From the IMG/VR virus record IMGVR_UViG_3300030380_005213, positions 1 to 27,977 of that record: a stretch of DNA of 27,977 nt; one strand, written 5' to 3'. A model generated the notes under the pieces. The model did no database searches, was not told the origin of the DNA, and was given only the letters and a program-made list of their open reading frames with translations. Shown here piece by piece: positions 1-6,409 of this stretch. This DNA comes from a virus. Positions within the stretch are counted from its first letter, which is position 1. Every line of letters begins with the position of its first letter. The translations under genes and the position numbers were made by a program.

Positions 1-37
1 CTTATTACCCAAAGACCTGGACTAATTTAGGAGAAAT

Positions 38-136
38 ATGCGAGATAAAATTTGTCAGATTGTACATACGATTGCAATATCAACAATAGCAACAAGCACT
101 ACTTTAATTATGCTACGCACGTATGGTATTTTTTAA
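38..136 (+). CDS. 32-aa membrane microprotein, copy A
   Basis: This is a 32-codon gene preceded by a good ribosome binding site (AGGAG at 29-33, 4 bases before the ATG). Its protein begins MRDKICQ and continues into an uncharged hydrophobic stretch of about 19 residues, roughly residues 8-26, that could span the membrane once. It ends in the short motif LRTYGIF. The second copy at 151-249 has the same length, the same layout and nearly the same last ten residues, so this looks like a real duplicated gene and not chance. No family is recognised. It sits directly upstream of gp33, in the same direction, and could be co-transcribed with it. Function unknown; a small inner-membrane protein acting on the host is one possibility, but this is a guess. 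Confidence 0.62.
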   Translation: MRDKICQIVHTIAISTIATSTTLIMLRTYGIF

Positions 137-233
137 TCTTAGGAGATAATATGTATCAGAAAGTTTGTTTAACTATTAGTGCTTTTTCAGTTACTTGTGT
201 GGCTATCAATACTTCTTTAATTATGCTACGCAC
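102..233 (+). repeat. 19-bp direct repeat inside the microprotein pair
   Basis: Positions 102-120 and 215-233 are identical over 19 bases (CTTTAATTATGCTACGCAC), offset by 113 bp. The start codons at 38 and 151 have the same offset. The repeat encodes the shared C-terminal residues of the two 32-aa proteins. The AGGAG leaders also match, with a one-base length difference. Together this shows an old tandem duplication of a roughly 113-bp unit whose 5' coding part has diverged while the 3' part stayed conserved. Confidence 0.85.
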
Positions 234-249
234 TTACGGAATATTATAA
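151..249 (+). CDS. 32-aa membrane microprotein, copy B
   Basis: This is the second 32-codon gene of the tandem pair, with its own AGGAG at 141-145 upstream of the ATG. The protein starts MYQKVCL, has a hydrophobic middle (about residues 8-26) and ends LIMLRTYGIL, matching copy A at LIMLRTYGI. The reading frame can be extended upstream to a TTG at 52, but that extension runs through copy A in another frame and ignores the ribosome binding site, so the ATG at 151 is preferred. It stops one base before the gp33 ATG (251), so translation of the two may be coupled. No known family; function unknown. Confidence 0.65.
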   Translation: MYQKVCLTISAFSVTCVAINTSLIMLRTYGIL

Positions 250-250
250 T

Positions 251-502
251 ATGTTAGAGTTTAATGATAGTATAGTTATTACTAAAAGGTTTAGATCACC
301 CACTGAATTCTCACTTTTTATTGAAGAGAGAGTTTCTAAGGATAGAATAGGTTATATGGATGCTATCATTGATTATTGTAATACTAATGCAGTAGATATA
401 GAAAGTATAGGTAATTTAGTTACACCATCTTTGAAACAGAAGATACAACTTGAAGCTGAAGAATCTAATTTAATGAAACCAAAAGGTAAGTTACCAATAT
501 GA
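251..502 (+). CDS. 33: Late-promoter transcription co-activator gp33
   Basis: In T4, gp33 bridges host RNA polymerase and the gp45 sliding clamp to activate late promoters together with the gp55 sigma factor. The central part of this 83-aa protein resembles T4 gp33 as I recall it: FSLFIEERVSKDRIGYMDAI (about residues 21-40) and later SLKQKIQLEAEESNLMKP. Position supports the call, because T4 also has the order 33-59-32. It is shorter than T4 gp33 (about 112 aa), lacking the charged N-terminal extension. Its C-terminus ends GKLPI and not in the acidic-hydrophobic clamp-binding tail known in T4. It overlaps gp59 by 4 bp (ATGA). Sequence identity is low, so the call rests on pattern plus synteny. 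Confidence 0.82.
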   Translation: MLEFNDSIVITKRFRSPTEFSLFIEERVSKDRIGYMDAIIDYCNTNAVDIESIGNLVTPSLKQKIQLEAEESNLMKPKGKLPI

Positions 503-1107
503 TATGTATGGAAGCATTTGACGTTTATAGATCATACCTAGCACTGAGATTACATTTCACTACAGATAAGTATGATGTCATTAAACAAAGAGGTAGAGTG
601 AGAGCAACTAAACAATCTTTCTTCAAAAGGAATGATCTGTTAAGTATTAGAAAGATTGCTGATACATTTAATGAAAAAGAAGTTGTAGATTTTTTAGTTG
701 CTAATTTTGTTTCAGGAGATAGATGGGGTGGAGTTTTTAACTCTGAAGCAAAAAGTAATTATAATGATTGGAAAAGAAGAATTGAAGCAATGACTTATAC
801 GTTTACAAATGACATTGATAAGTTATTATTTGAAACAGAAAAACAAGACATAAAGTTTGAAGATATATTTGATAATGGTAGTAATCATCCTATTCTTTTA
901 AAGAAGTATTTACGTAAAGATGTTTCAATAGAGACAATGGTAATACTAAATGAGATAAATAATTATGTGGCTATATTAGATAAAAAGTTGGATAATGATA
1001 TTATATGGCCTGATGTATCAAGGATTATTAAAAAGTATACACCGTTTTTGGACGTAGATAAGGAAAAGTATGAGTCAATACTCAGACGAAGAATTAGACA
1101 AGATTAA
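499..1107 (+). CDS. 59: gp59 helicase loader (loader of gp41 helicase)
   Basis: gp59 loads the replicative helicase gp41 onto gp32-coated forked DNA and matters for recombination-dependent replication. This 202-aa product is close to the T4 length (217 aa) and shares its pattern: an N-terminal YDVIKQ segment (about residues 25-30), an aromatic and lysine-rich all-helical middle, FEDIFDNGSNHPILLKKYL (about residues 115-133), and the segment SIETMVILNEINNYVAILDK. It is placed between gp33 and gp32 as in T4. The ATG at 499 overlaps the gp33 stop; a second in-frame ATG at 508 is possible and would remove three residues. Its 3' end is overlapped for 38 bp by the next gene. Confidence 0.85.
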   Translation: MICMEAFDVYRSYLALRLHFTTDKYDVIKQRGRVRATKQSFFKRNDLLSIRKIADTFNEKEVVDFLVANFVSGDRWGGVFNSEAKSNYNDWKRRIEAMTYTFTNDIDKLLFETEKQDIKFEDIFDNGSNHPILLKKYLRKDVSIETMVILNEINNYVAILDKKLDNDIIWPDVSRIIKKYTPFLDVDKEKYESILRRRIRQD

Positions 1108-1288
1108 TGGTAGAATGGCAGAGATAGAAAAGAATATAGCCATTGCACAAGAAAATTTATACGTTCTAAATGGACAGATAAGAGATACTCAAAATGTTCT
1201 TGTTAAGTTTGCAAGGACTCAACACGAGATATCTAAAAGAATTACCTTTTGGCCTTATGTTGCAGTTGACACAAGTGCTAATAGGTAA
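1070..1288 (+). CDS. Small coiled-coil protein between gp59 and gp32
   Basis: This 72-aa product is not a recognised family. Residues about 5-60 are charged and helical, with a heptad-like pattern of I, L and V (NGRMAEIEKNIAIAQENLYV) suggesting a coiled coil. The tail ends WPYVAVDTSANR. It begins inside gp59 in another frame (38-bp overlap). AAGGA at 1060-1064 lies just upstream of the ATG, so it has its own ribosome binding site. The long overlap, the good site and the helical composition argue for a real gene. Its setting between two replication genes makes a replisome accessory role conceivable, but nothing in the sequence proves it. Confidence 0.65.
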   Translation: MSQYSDEELDKINGRMAEIEKNIAIAQENLYVLNGQIRDTQNVLVKFARTQHEISKRITFWPYVAVDTSANR

Positions 1289-1291
1289 CAG

Positions 1292-1320
1292 TTGTAAATA
1301 GTAGTAAAATACAGTAATAT
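1292..1320 (+). promoter_or_regulatory. Candidate sigma70-like promoter upstream of gp32
   Basis: The 73-bp gap 1289-1361 before gp32 is the largest non-coding stretch in the window. It contains TTGTAA (1292-1297), a 17-bp spacer, and TAATAT (1315-1320), each matching four of six positions of the sigma70 consensus. In T4, gene 32 has its own promoters, so a separate promoter here is plausible. In DNA this AT-rich such matches arise easily by chance, so this is tentative. CGGAG at 1349-1353 is the ribosome binding site for gp32. Confidence 0.3.
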
Positions 1321-1361
1321 ATACATTCATACAATAATACAATTTATACGGAGTAAAAAAA

Positions 1362-2255
1362 ATGGCAATGGATTTTTCTGCTTTAAAAAAGAATCGTGGT
1401 AATTTTGATGGCTTAATGAAAGAAGTCGAAAAGATTAACACACCATCTGAAGGAAATAAAAAAGACGAACGCTTTTGGCAACCAGAGGTAGACAAAGCTG
1501 GTAATGGTCAAGCTGTGATTAGGTTTTTACCTCCTCCAACAGGCGAAGACTTACCTTGGGCTCGTGTATGGCATCACGCCTTTCAAAGTCCTACAACAGG
1601 TAAGTGGTACATTGAGAACTCTCTCACCACTCTTAACAAACCAGATCCAGTTTCTGAGTTAAACACTGAACTATGGCATACTGGTAGAGAGAAAGATAAA
1701 GATACAGCTCGTGCACAGAAAAGAAAGCTCAGCTACATTTCTAATATCTATGTTGTAAAAGATCCTGCTAATCCTCAAAATGAAGGAAAAGCATTCTTAT
1801 ACAAATATGGTAAGAAGATCTTTGATAAGATTAAAGATGTTATGCAACCTCAGTTTGATGACGAGGATCCAATAAATCCATTTGATTTTTGGAAAGGTGC
1901 TAACTTTAAACTAAAGATCAGGAATGTTGAAGGTTATCGTAATTATGATAAATCTGACTTTAGTGATGTTAGTCCTCTATCAGATGATGATGAGAAATTG
2001 GAAAACATTTGGGCTGGTGAGTATTCATTAGTTGAGTTTACAGATCCAAAAAACTTTAAGAACTATGATGAACTTAAAAAGAAGTTAGAAATGGTTCTAA
2101 CAGCTACTGGAGCTAATTTACAAAAGGCTGAACAAGTTGACTTAGATCAACCTAAGCCAGCTGCTGCACCAGTTCCTGCTACACAGGCAAAAGTTGATAC
2201 ATCTGATGAAGATGAATCATTAAGCTATTTTGCTAAGCTAGCTAACGAAGATTGA
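1362..2255 (+). CDS. 32: gp32 single-stranded DNA-binding protein
   Basis: This is the phage ssDNA-binding protein that coats replication and recombination intermediates and recruits gp59 and the polymerase. The 297-aa length is close to T4 (301). Visible landmarks are an N-terminal self-assembly region, the core motif NGQAVIRFLP (about residues 48-57), GKWYIEN, NIYVVKDPANPQNEGKAFLY (about 127-146) with FGKK-like YGKKIFDKI, and WKGANFKLKI. The C-terminus is an Ala/Pro linker and then an acidic tail (DTSDEDESLSYFAKLANED), the partner-binding element in this family. The protein has no cysteine at all, so the T4 zinc site (His-Cys-Cys-Cys) is absent. The ATG at 1362 is chosen because CGGAG lies 8 bases upstream. 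It converges on the next gene with only 2 bp between stops. Confidence 0.96.
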   Translation: MAMDFSALKKNRGNFDGLMKEVEKINTPSEGNKKDERFWQPEVDKAGNGQAVIRFLPPPTGEDLPWARVWHHAFQSPTTGKWYIENSLTTLNKPDPVSELNTELWHTGREKDKDTARAQKRKLSYISNIYVVKDPANPQNEGKAFLYKYGKKIFDKIKDVMQPQFDDEDPINPFDFWKGANFKLKIRNVEGYRNYDKSDFSDVSPLSDDDEKLENIWAGEYSLVEFTDPKNFKNYDELKKKLEMVLTATGANLQKAEQVDLDQPKPAAAPVPATQAKVDTSDEDESLSYFAKLANED

Positions 2256-2257
2256 GT

Positions 2258-3739
2258 TTATTGATATACTGCATCTCTTTGAAGCTGCAGATCTAAAGAG
2301 CTTGGACCTTTCCTTGGCTGGGGTTTAACACCAGCTGGGGGAGGTGGAGCTTGATTAGTACTATTATCAACATTATTAACAGTAACACTTTCACCTTTAC
2401 TACCACCTTTCTTTTCATCTAATTTACGCTGAGCTTCTTTAACATCTTCAGCTGTAACCTTACGAGTAATCACTTCACCTGTATCAGTTACATCAACTGG
2501 AATTGTTGAAATTTCTCCTGAAGCAATACCTTTCAATCTTTTTTCTTCGCGTGCTGCTTCTGCTTCTGGTGAATCAAATATTTCATCATATGCATCATTT
2601 GGTGACATACCATCTTTAAGTAGTGGACTAGGTCTAGTGCCACGTCTATCCATTTTACGTATTAATACTTTTAATTTAGTTGGATTGTTTTTAGCTAATT
2701 CTTCAACTACCTCTTTATTAACATATCCATTTTTAACTAAATCTGGATCTATACCTTCCATAGCATCAGGACCAGCTCCAAAGAAACCTGCTATAGCTTT
2801 ACTTGCTGTGCCTTTGTCAAGAAGTCCAAGTGTCAAACCAGAAAGAAGTGAACCAGCAGCTGATGATGCTTTTTCACCTGTAGTTGGATCTCTACCTTCT
2901 ATTCCTAAGTTTTCTGCTGTAGCTTCATCACCATAGCCTTGAACTGCATCTCCAACAGCCATTCCAGCACCAAGAATAGCTCCAGCAGGTCCTAAAAATC
3001 TAGCAGCTTTTAATGCACCTTTACCAAATTTTGCTAATTTACTTGGTCCTTTATTTTTATCTGCTATATCTTGTGCAAGGTTTAATTGTTTATTACTTCT
3101 AGTTTGATCTGGAAGATCTGGAACCTTTGTACCTTTAGTTGTAGGCTTTGTTTGTGGTCCTTTAGTCTGTGGTCCTTTAGGTTTACCTTTAGGTTTACCT
3201 TTATTTTTACCTTTATTTCTACCAGGAAGACCAGCTTCTATAACTGGTATGGGTTTAATATTTGTAACTGTTACTTTTCTTGCAAGTCCACCTGGGCCAG
3301 TTGTTGGTTTAGTTAAAGTTGATGGTGTAGAAGGTCCTTTAAGCATATTTGCTATTTTACCTAACCCCATTTTGGAGAGTGCACCACTTAATCCTTTTAT
3401 TAACAATTTTGGAAGTTTATTTAACCCAGTAATAGCAGCAACTATTCCAGCTAGACCAAGTGCAGCACCTAAACCTTTTTTTAAGAATTCAAATATTTTT
3501 TTACCAAATGATTTTTTTTCTTCACCTACTACTTTTTCTTCTATCCTTCTAATACTATCTTGTATTGTTTGAACAAGTAAAAATTGTTGATTTTGTTTCT
3601 TTTCAATTTTAGCTAATATTTTTACTTCAGGATTAGTCGCAAATGCGCCTTTGAATTTATCAACGACAGCTCCTCTGGATTCCTTACCAGGAACCATTTT
3701 ACCCAATATGTTTTTAAGAGAATCTTTAAATTTATCCAT
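2258..3739 (-). CDS. Tape-measure/hub-like structural protein (gp29-like candidate)
   Basis: This 493-aa product has a helical, lysine-rich N-terminus (about 1-90), two Gly/Ala-rich hydrophobic segments (GAALGLAGIVAAITGL near 91-106 and GPAGAILGAGMAVGDAV near 250-266), a low-complexity basic linker of GKPK and GPQTK repeats (about 174-203), and a C-terminal part with a PPPPAG stretch. Long helical plus hydrophobic segments are usual for phage tape-measure or hub proteins. It directly follows gp26 and gp51, as the T4 hub genes 27-28-29 do. T4 gp29 is about 590 aa. I do not see decisive sequence identity, so gp29 is inferred from context. Its ATG overlaps the gp51 stop by 8 bp (ATGGATAA), suggesting coupled translation. 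Confidence 0.5.
   Translation of the reverse strand: MDKFKDSLKNILGKMVPGKESRGAVVDKFKGAFATNPEVKILAKIEKKQNQQFLLVQTIQDSIRRIEEKVVGEEKKSFGKKIFEFLKKGLGAALGLAGIVAAITGLNKLPKLLIKGLSGALSKMGLGKIANMLKGPSTPSTLTKPTTGPGGLARKVTVTNIKPIPVIEAGLPGRNKGKNKGKPKGKPKGPQTKGPQTKPTTKGTKVPDLPDQTRSNKQLNLAQDIADKNKGPSKLAKFGKGALKAARFLGPAGAILGAGMAVGDAVQGYGDEATAENLGIEGRDPTTGEKASSAAGSLLSGLTLGLLDKGTASKAIAGFFGAGPDAMEGIDPDLVKNGYVNKEVVEELAKNNPTKLKVLIRKMDRRGTRPSPLLKDGMSPNDAYDEIFDSPEAEAAREEKRLKGIASGEISTIPVDVTDTGEVITRKVTAEDVKEAQRKLDEKKGGSKGESVTVNNVDNSTNQAPPPPAGVKPQPRKGPSSLDLQLQRDAVYQ
3154..3225 (-). repeat. Tandem low-complexity repeats encoding a basic Gly-Pro-Lys linker
   Basis: GTGGTCCTTTAG occurs at 3154-3165 and 3169-3180, a 15-bp period encoding GPQTK twice. 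It is followed by 12-bp-period copies of GGTTTACCTTTA-like sequence encoding GKPK and GKNK. This forms the basic flexible linker in the middle of the tape-measure-like protein. Such repeats can change copy number by slippage. Confidence 0.8.
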
Positions 3740-3932
3740 AATGCTTTTGATTCTGTTCTATCATTTCCTGTCTTTCTTTTTTTTCTTTTAAGTGTTGTAA
3801 AAGTAATCCAACATAAACTTCTCTTTCCCAAGGTATCATATCTTCAAGTTCAGTTAACGAATAATTATATTCATTGATTAGCTGAAAATTTAATTGATAA
3901 AAATTAGCTAAATCGTCCTGAGAAAGAGTTAT
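3732..3932 (-). CDS. 51: gp51-like baseplate hub assembly factor, probable non-ATG start
   Basis: Between gp26 and the gp29-like gene lies an open frame whose translation fits the short gp51 of marine T4-like phages: an N-terminal FYQLNFQLINEYNYSLTELE, then MIPWEREVYVGLLLQHLKEK and a charged tail ending KHYG. In T4, gp51 is a catalyst of hub assembly and not part of the finished virion. The only ATG (3839 down to 3837) would start at residue 32 and drop the N-terminal part. The frame is open only from just after 3945. The coordinates use ATA at 3932-3930, which overlaps the gp26 stop codon (ATATAA). No ATG, GTG or TTG is available upstream of 3839, so the real start is uncertain. It overlaps the next gene by 8 bp. 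Confidence 0.6.
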   Translation of the reverse strand: MTLSQDDLANFYQLNFQLINEYNYSLTELEDMIPWEREVYVGLLLQHLKEKKERQEMIEQNQKHYG

Positions 3933-4627
3933 ATAAAAAAATGTTCAATTCCTTGTAATTTTACTACATTTGTAACACCGCATTCTTCGTCCTTACATTT
4001 AACTTCATCTTCATAAACTACTTTAGGCATATCTAAAAAGAATTGTTCTATAATTTCAAATTCTTTTTTAGTTAATCCTAAAATAAATTCATTAAGTTCT
4101 TTATCACTAAAATTATCATATAACTTATTATCTATAGTTATTGAATCAATACATTTACCTACTACTTCAAATACTTTATCAGTATCTGCATGTTCATATA
4201 TGTTCATCATTTCAGTGAATACAGGGTGTCTAACCTTAATATACAAATTATCTTTTATCTTTAAATTTGTATTTTGTAAATTTTCATTATTAATAACTTT
4301 AACTTCATTTAAGTTTACCACTGCAGGTAATTTTTTATTACAGTCACATGTAACTGTTATATCAACTAATTCACCTATAGATTTAGCTCTTAACATTAAA
4401 AAAATATATTCCATATCAAAATTAGGTAGTTTATCTAAATCTAACTTCTCAAATGTACATACATTTATTAATTCTTTGATAGTTTTTACAATATTGTCTG
4501 CAACAGTATTTTGTTGCTGTAATAATATTTTATGTTCTTTAACTAAAAAAGGTCTAAATTTAACAACCTCTTGTGTCGAAGGTAATATCAATTCAAAAGT
4601 AGGTGTTTCAAGTTTAGGTAATGCCAT
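3929..4627 (-). CDS. 26: gp26 baseplate hub protein (T4 baseplate family)
   Basis: This 232-aa protein resembles the T4 base-plate hub family represented by gp26 (T4 about 208 aa). It has an N-terminal beta part (LETPTFELILPSTQEVVKFR), a helical segment around 30-85, and a metal-site pattern: CDC at 94-96 and C-x4-C at 211-216, which together could form a zinc ribbon. The order gp26 then gp51 matches T4. It has a clear ribosome binding site (TGGAG in the 15-bp gap before the ATG), while the following gp51 has none, so gp51 may rely on gp26 translation. In T4 this protein acts in the central hub during baseplate assembly. Confidence 0.75.
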   Translation of the reverse strand: MALPKLETPTFELILPSTQEVVKFRPFLVKEHKILLQQQNTVADNIVKTIKELINVCTFEKLDLDKLPNFDMEYIFLMLRAKSIGELVDITVTCDCNKKLPAVVNLNEVKVINNENLQNTNLKIKDNLYIKVRHPVFTEMMNIYEHADTDKVFEVVGKCIDSITIDNKLYDNFSDKELNEFILGLTKKEFEIIEQFFLDMPKVVYEDEVKCKDEECGVTNVVKLQGIEHFFI

Positions 4628-4642
4628 TATTAATCTCCATAA

Positions 4643-5377
4643 TTAAGGTCCAAAAAATGTAGTTGTTCCTTGATTTGTTTCAGTAGTTTTAATTATACTT
4701 TCACCAACTGCATCCACTCTAACCTTAGGATTTTGAACTGTTGGTTCTTGTATTGATTTATTTGGATTATCGTTTATAAACATCCATTTTCTATATGAGA
4801 ATAAAACTATCAATCTATGTGTTTGATTCTGAGCATTATTATTAAGCTCCATTTGATTTAAACTTCTTGGAAATGCTTCAATTATTTTTATACCATATGT
4901 TCTTCTATTAAATTCATCTAATTGGTATATTTCCATATCAACAACATATTGCTCTTGATATGCAACATTAAAAGTATCTCTGTTAATTATAAATCTTCCC
5001 CAATCTTCAAAGAATCTTTTTACTGTCATTTCTCTATCAACGTGAAATGTCATGGGTAAACCGTCACCACCATAATCTGAAGTTACCGGTCTTTGATATG
5101 GTGTACCATATATTCTATAAGGTTTAACATTTATATTAAATAATGGGAATGCTGACTGTTCACATAATAGTGATATTTTTTGTGGTGCTATTGTTGAAGT
5201 TGCAATTCTCTCACCTCCAATTATTGCCCCATTAAAACCTTTTTGTGGAGATCTTTGATTGAGAAGTTTTGGTCTTGGAATTATAACTTCAAATCGATTG
5301 ACTCTTGCAAGTCCTTTGCCCAAAACTTCAGCTTGAAAGTTTGCTAAATTAAAGTTTGAAAATGTACCTATTGTCAT
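4643..5377 (-). CDS. 54: Baseplate tail tube initiator (gp54-like)
   Basis: The 244-aa product has the look of a tail-tube-fold protein: VNRFEVIIPRP near the N-terminus, SLLCEQSAFPLFNINVKPYR (about residues 70-89), a Tyr-rich GTPYQRP loop, MTFHVDREMTVKRFFEDWGR (about 109-128) and a C-terminal strand LIVLFSYRKWMF. In T4, gp48 and gp54 share this fold and sit on the hub to start polymerisation of the tube. The plus-strand gene at 6429 is the gp48 homologue, so this one is taken as gp54. It is shorter than T4 gp54 (about 320 aa). Its ATG overlaps the upstream stop (ATGA). It could instead be another tube-like terminator protein. Confidence 0.65.
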   Translation of the reverse strand: MTIGTFSNFNLANFQAEVLGKGLARVNRFEVIIPRPKLLNQRSPQKGFNGAIIGGERIATSTIAPQKISLLCEQSAFPLFNINVKPYRIYGTPYQRPVTSDYGGDGLPMTFHVDREMTVKRFFEDWGRFIINRDTFNVAYQEQYVVDMEIYQLDEFNRRTYGIKIIEAFPRSLNQMELNNNAQNQTHRLIVLFSYRKWMFINDNPNKSIQEPTVQNPKVRVDAVGESIIKTTETNQGTTTFFGP

Positions 5378-5937
5378 GCTACGCTCTTCTTTCTAGTTTC
5401 TTTGAGAACAGTTTCCATAGGAGCACCTCTAAATCTTTGTACAGGAAGCTGAGAAGCTACAACCCAATCTGGAAATGGGATTATTAACAATCTTGATCTT
5501 AATTGTTGCTTTAAATAATGTCTTATAGCTGGTTTAACAAATCTAAACATTCTTGTACTTTCTAATACTCTGTAAGATAATCTTATTCTGGTTTTCTCTG
5601 TAATTTTTTTATCTGTTGCAAATCTATTAAATTCCTTTAATATATTTACTCTCATCATGTATGGTAAGTAATGAAAATTTATACCTAAAAAACCACCTTC
5701 AGTCCTTGAAAAAGGAATAACTAATGGGAACATATCATAAAATGGAACATCTTTGTCTTTTGGATCATATTTAAAAAGATACATATTACCTGGTATAACT
5801 CTTGCTGCAAACTTTCCAGACTGTAAAAGTTTATTAGGACTTGCTCCACCTAATTCTCTAACTTGTGTTTTATACCAATTTTGTGGTTGTACCTTTCCTG
5901 CAGCACGTAAAGTTATTTGTTCTAATATATTAGCCAT
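5374..5937 (-). CDS. Conserved T4-like virion/assembly protein, name uncertain
   Basis: This is a 187-aa basic protein. A recognisable block, GNMYLFKYDPKDKDVPFYDM (about residues 50-69) followed by FPLVIPF and GGFLGINFHYLPYMMR, recurs in T4-like marine phages in my recollection, usually without a firm function. The C-terminal half is Arg/Lys-rich (RSRLLIIPFPDW), which could contact nucleic acid. It lies between gp4 and gp54. T4 has gene 2 (DNA end protector) next to gene 4, so a gp2-like role is one possibility, but I cannot establish it. Its ATG overlaps the gp4 stop by 8 bp (ATGGCTAA), so translation is likely coupled. Confidence 0.6.
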   Translation of the reverse strand: MANILEQITLRAAGKVQPQNWYKTQVRELGGASPNKLLQSGKFAARVIPGNMYLFKYDPKDKDVPFYDMFPLVIPFSRTEGGFLGINFHYLPYMMRVNILKEFNRFATDKKITEKTRIRLSYRVLESTRMFRFVKPAIRHYLKQQLRSRLLIIPFPDWVVASQLPVQRFRGAPMETVLKETRKKSVA

Positions 5938-6385
5938 ATTTGTCTAAACCAAGATCCTTTTCTGTAAGTACCAAAAATTCCCATCCTCTATCGAGACAAT
6001 ATTCATTTGCATATTTCCATTTTGCTTGATTGGTTCCATAAGTAAATACTTCGTTAATAAATCTTTTTGTCTTTCTTTTTGGTATAGGTGGTGGTTTAGT
6101 AAATCTTTCTGGTTTTATTTCAATTAAATACTTACTGGACTTTCCATCTTTGTTTCTTACCTTTATATAAAAATCCACAAAATATCTGTGTATTTTACTA
6201 TCGACAGGAGATTTGTATGGTATAATAGTTGTCTCGGATCCCCATTCTAATACATTATGGTTATAATCACACCACTTCATAAATTTAAGTTCCCAGGACG
6301 ATCTATAAACTACTTCTTTTATATCACCTCTGTACTTTTTAGGATTGGCAACTCTATATCGTCCTTTGTAGGTCTCTTTATACAT
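5930..6385 (-). CDS. 4: gp4 head completion protein (PD-(D/E)XK nuclease-like)
   Basis: The 151-aa product matches T4 gp4 (also called gp50/65) in length and in the segments KYRGDIKEVVYRSSWELKFM (about 17-36), VLEWGSE, PYKSPVDSKIHRYFVDFYIK and EIKPE. The residues E32, D71 and E89-x-K91 are laid out like a PD-(D/E)XK endonuclease site. In T4 it completes the filled head before tail joining. It is the first gene of the leftward operon. A late-promoter-like element lies 25 bp upstream (6410-6417, minus strand), but no ribosome binding site is visible in the short leader TTATTATTATTTATC. Confidence 0.92.
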   Translation of the reverse strand: MYKETYKGRYRVANPKKYRGDIKEVVYRSSWELKFMKWCDYNHNVLEWGSETTIIPYKSPVDSKIHRYFVDFYIKVRNKDGKSSKYLIEIKPERFTKPPPIPKRKTKRFINEVFTYGTNQAKWKYANEYCLDRGWEFLVLTEKDLGLDKYG

Positions 6386-6393
6386 GATAAATA
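6386..6393 (+). promoter_or_regulatory. T4-type late promoter element, rightward
   Basis: GATAAATA matches the T4 late promoter core (TATAAATA) at seven of eight positions. It lies 36 bp upstream of the gp48 ATG and is followed by a leader with the ribosome binding site GAGGA (6417-6421). It sits in the only divergent gap of the window, where a promoter is required. Expected to be read by the phage late sigma factor gp55 with gp33 and the clamp. Chance matches are common in AT-rich DNA, so position is the main support. Confidence 0.65.
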
Positions 6394-6409
6394 ATAATAA
6401 TTAAATAAC

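Noticed and set aside
1-37. Possible 3' end of an upstream gene
   Set aside because: Frames 1 and 2 both reach a stop (TAG 28-30 and TAA 23-25), but there are too few codons to decide which, if any, is real.
52-249. A 65-codon frame starting at TTG 52
   Set aside because: It reads through the first microprotein in another frame and ignores AGGAG at 141-145. The ATG at 151 gives a product matching its neighbour in length and C-terminus.
1266-1271. Perfect TTGACA -35 box upstream of gp32
   Set aside because: No acceptable -10 box lies 16-18 bases downstream and it is inside the coiled-coil gene; likely chance.
1166-1495. 109-codon minus-strand frame across the gp32 promoter region
   Set aside because: It is antisense to two plus-strand genes and has no start signal or recognisable sequence.
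2317-2335. Hairpin GCTGG / CCAGC near the convergent gp32 junction
   Set aside because: The loop is 9 bases and the stem 5, no T-run follows, and it lies in the proline-coding end of the minus-strand gene; not a convincing terminator.
3249-3572. 107-codon plus-strand frame
   Set aside because: It is antisense to the Gly/Ala-rich hydrophobic part of the tape-measure-like gene; composition reflects that gene.
3622-3831. 69-codon minus-strand frame
   Set aside because: It overlaps gp51 and the start of the next gene in another frame; the gp51 frame has family-like sequence and this one does not.
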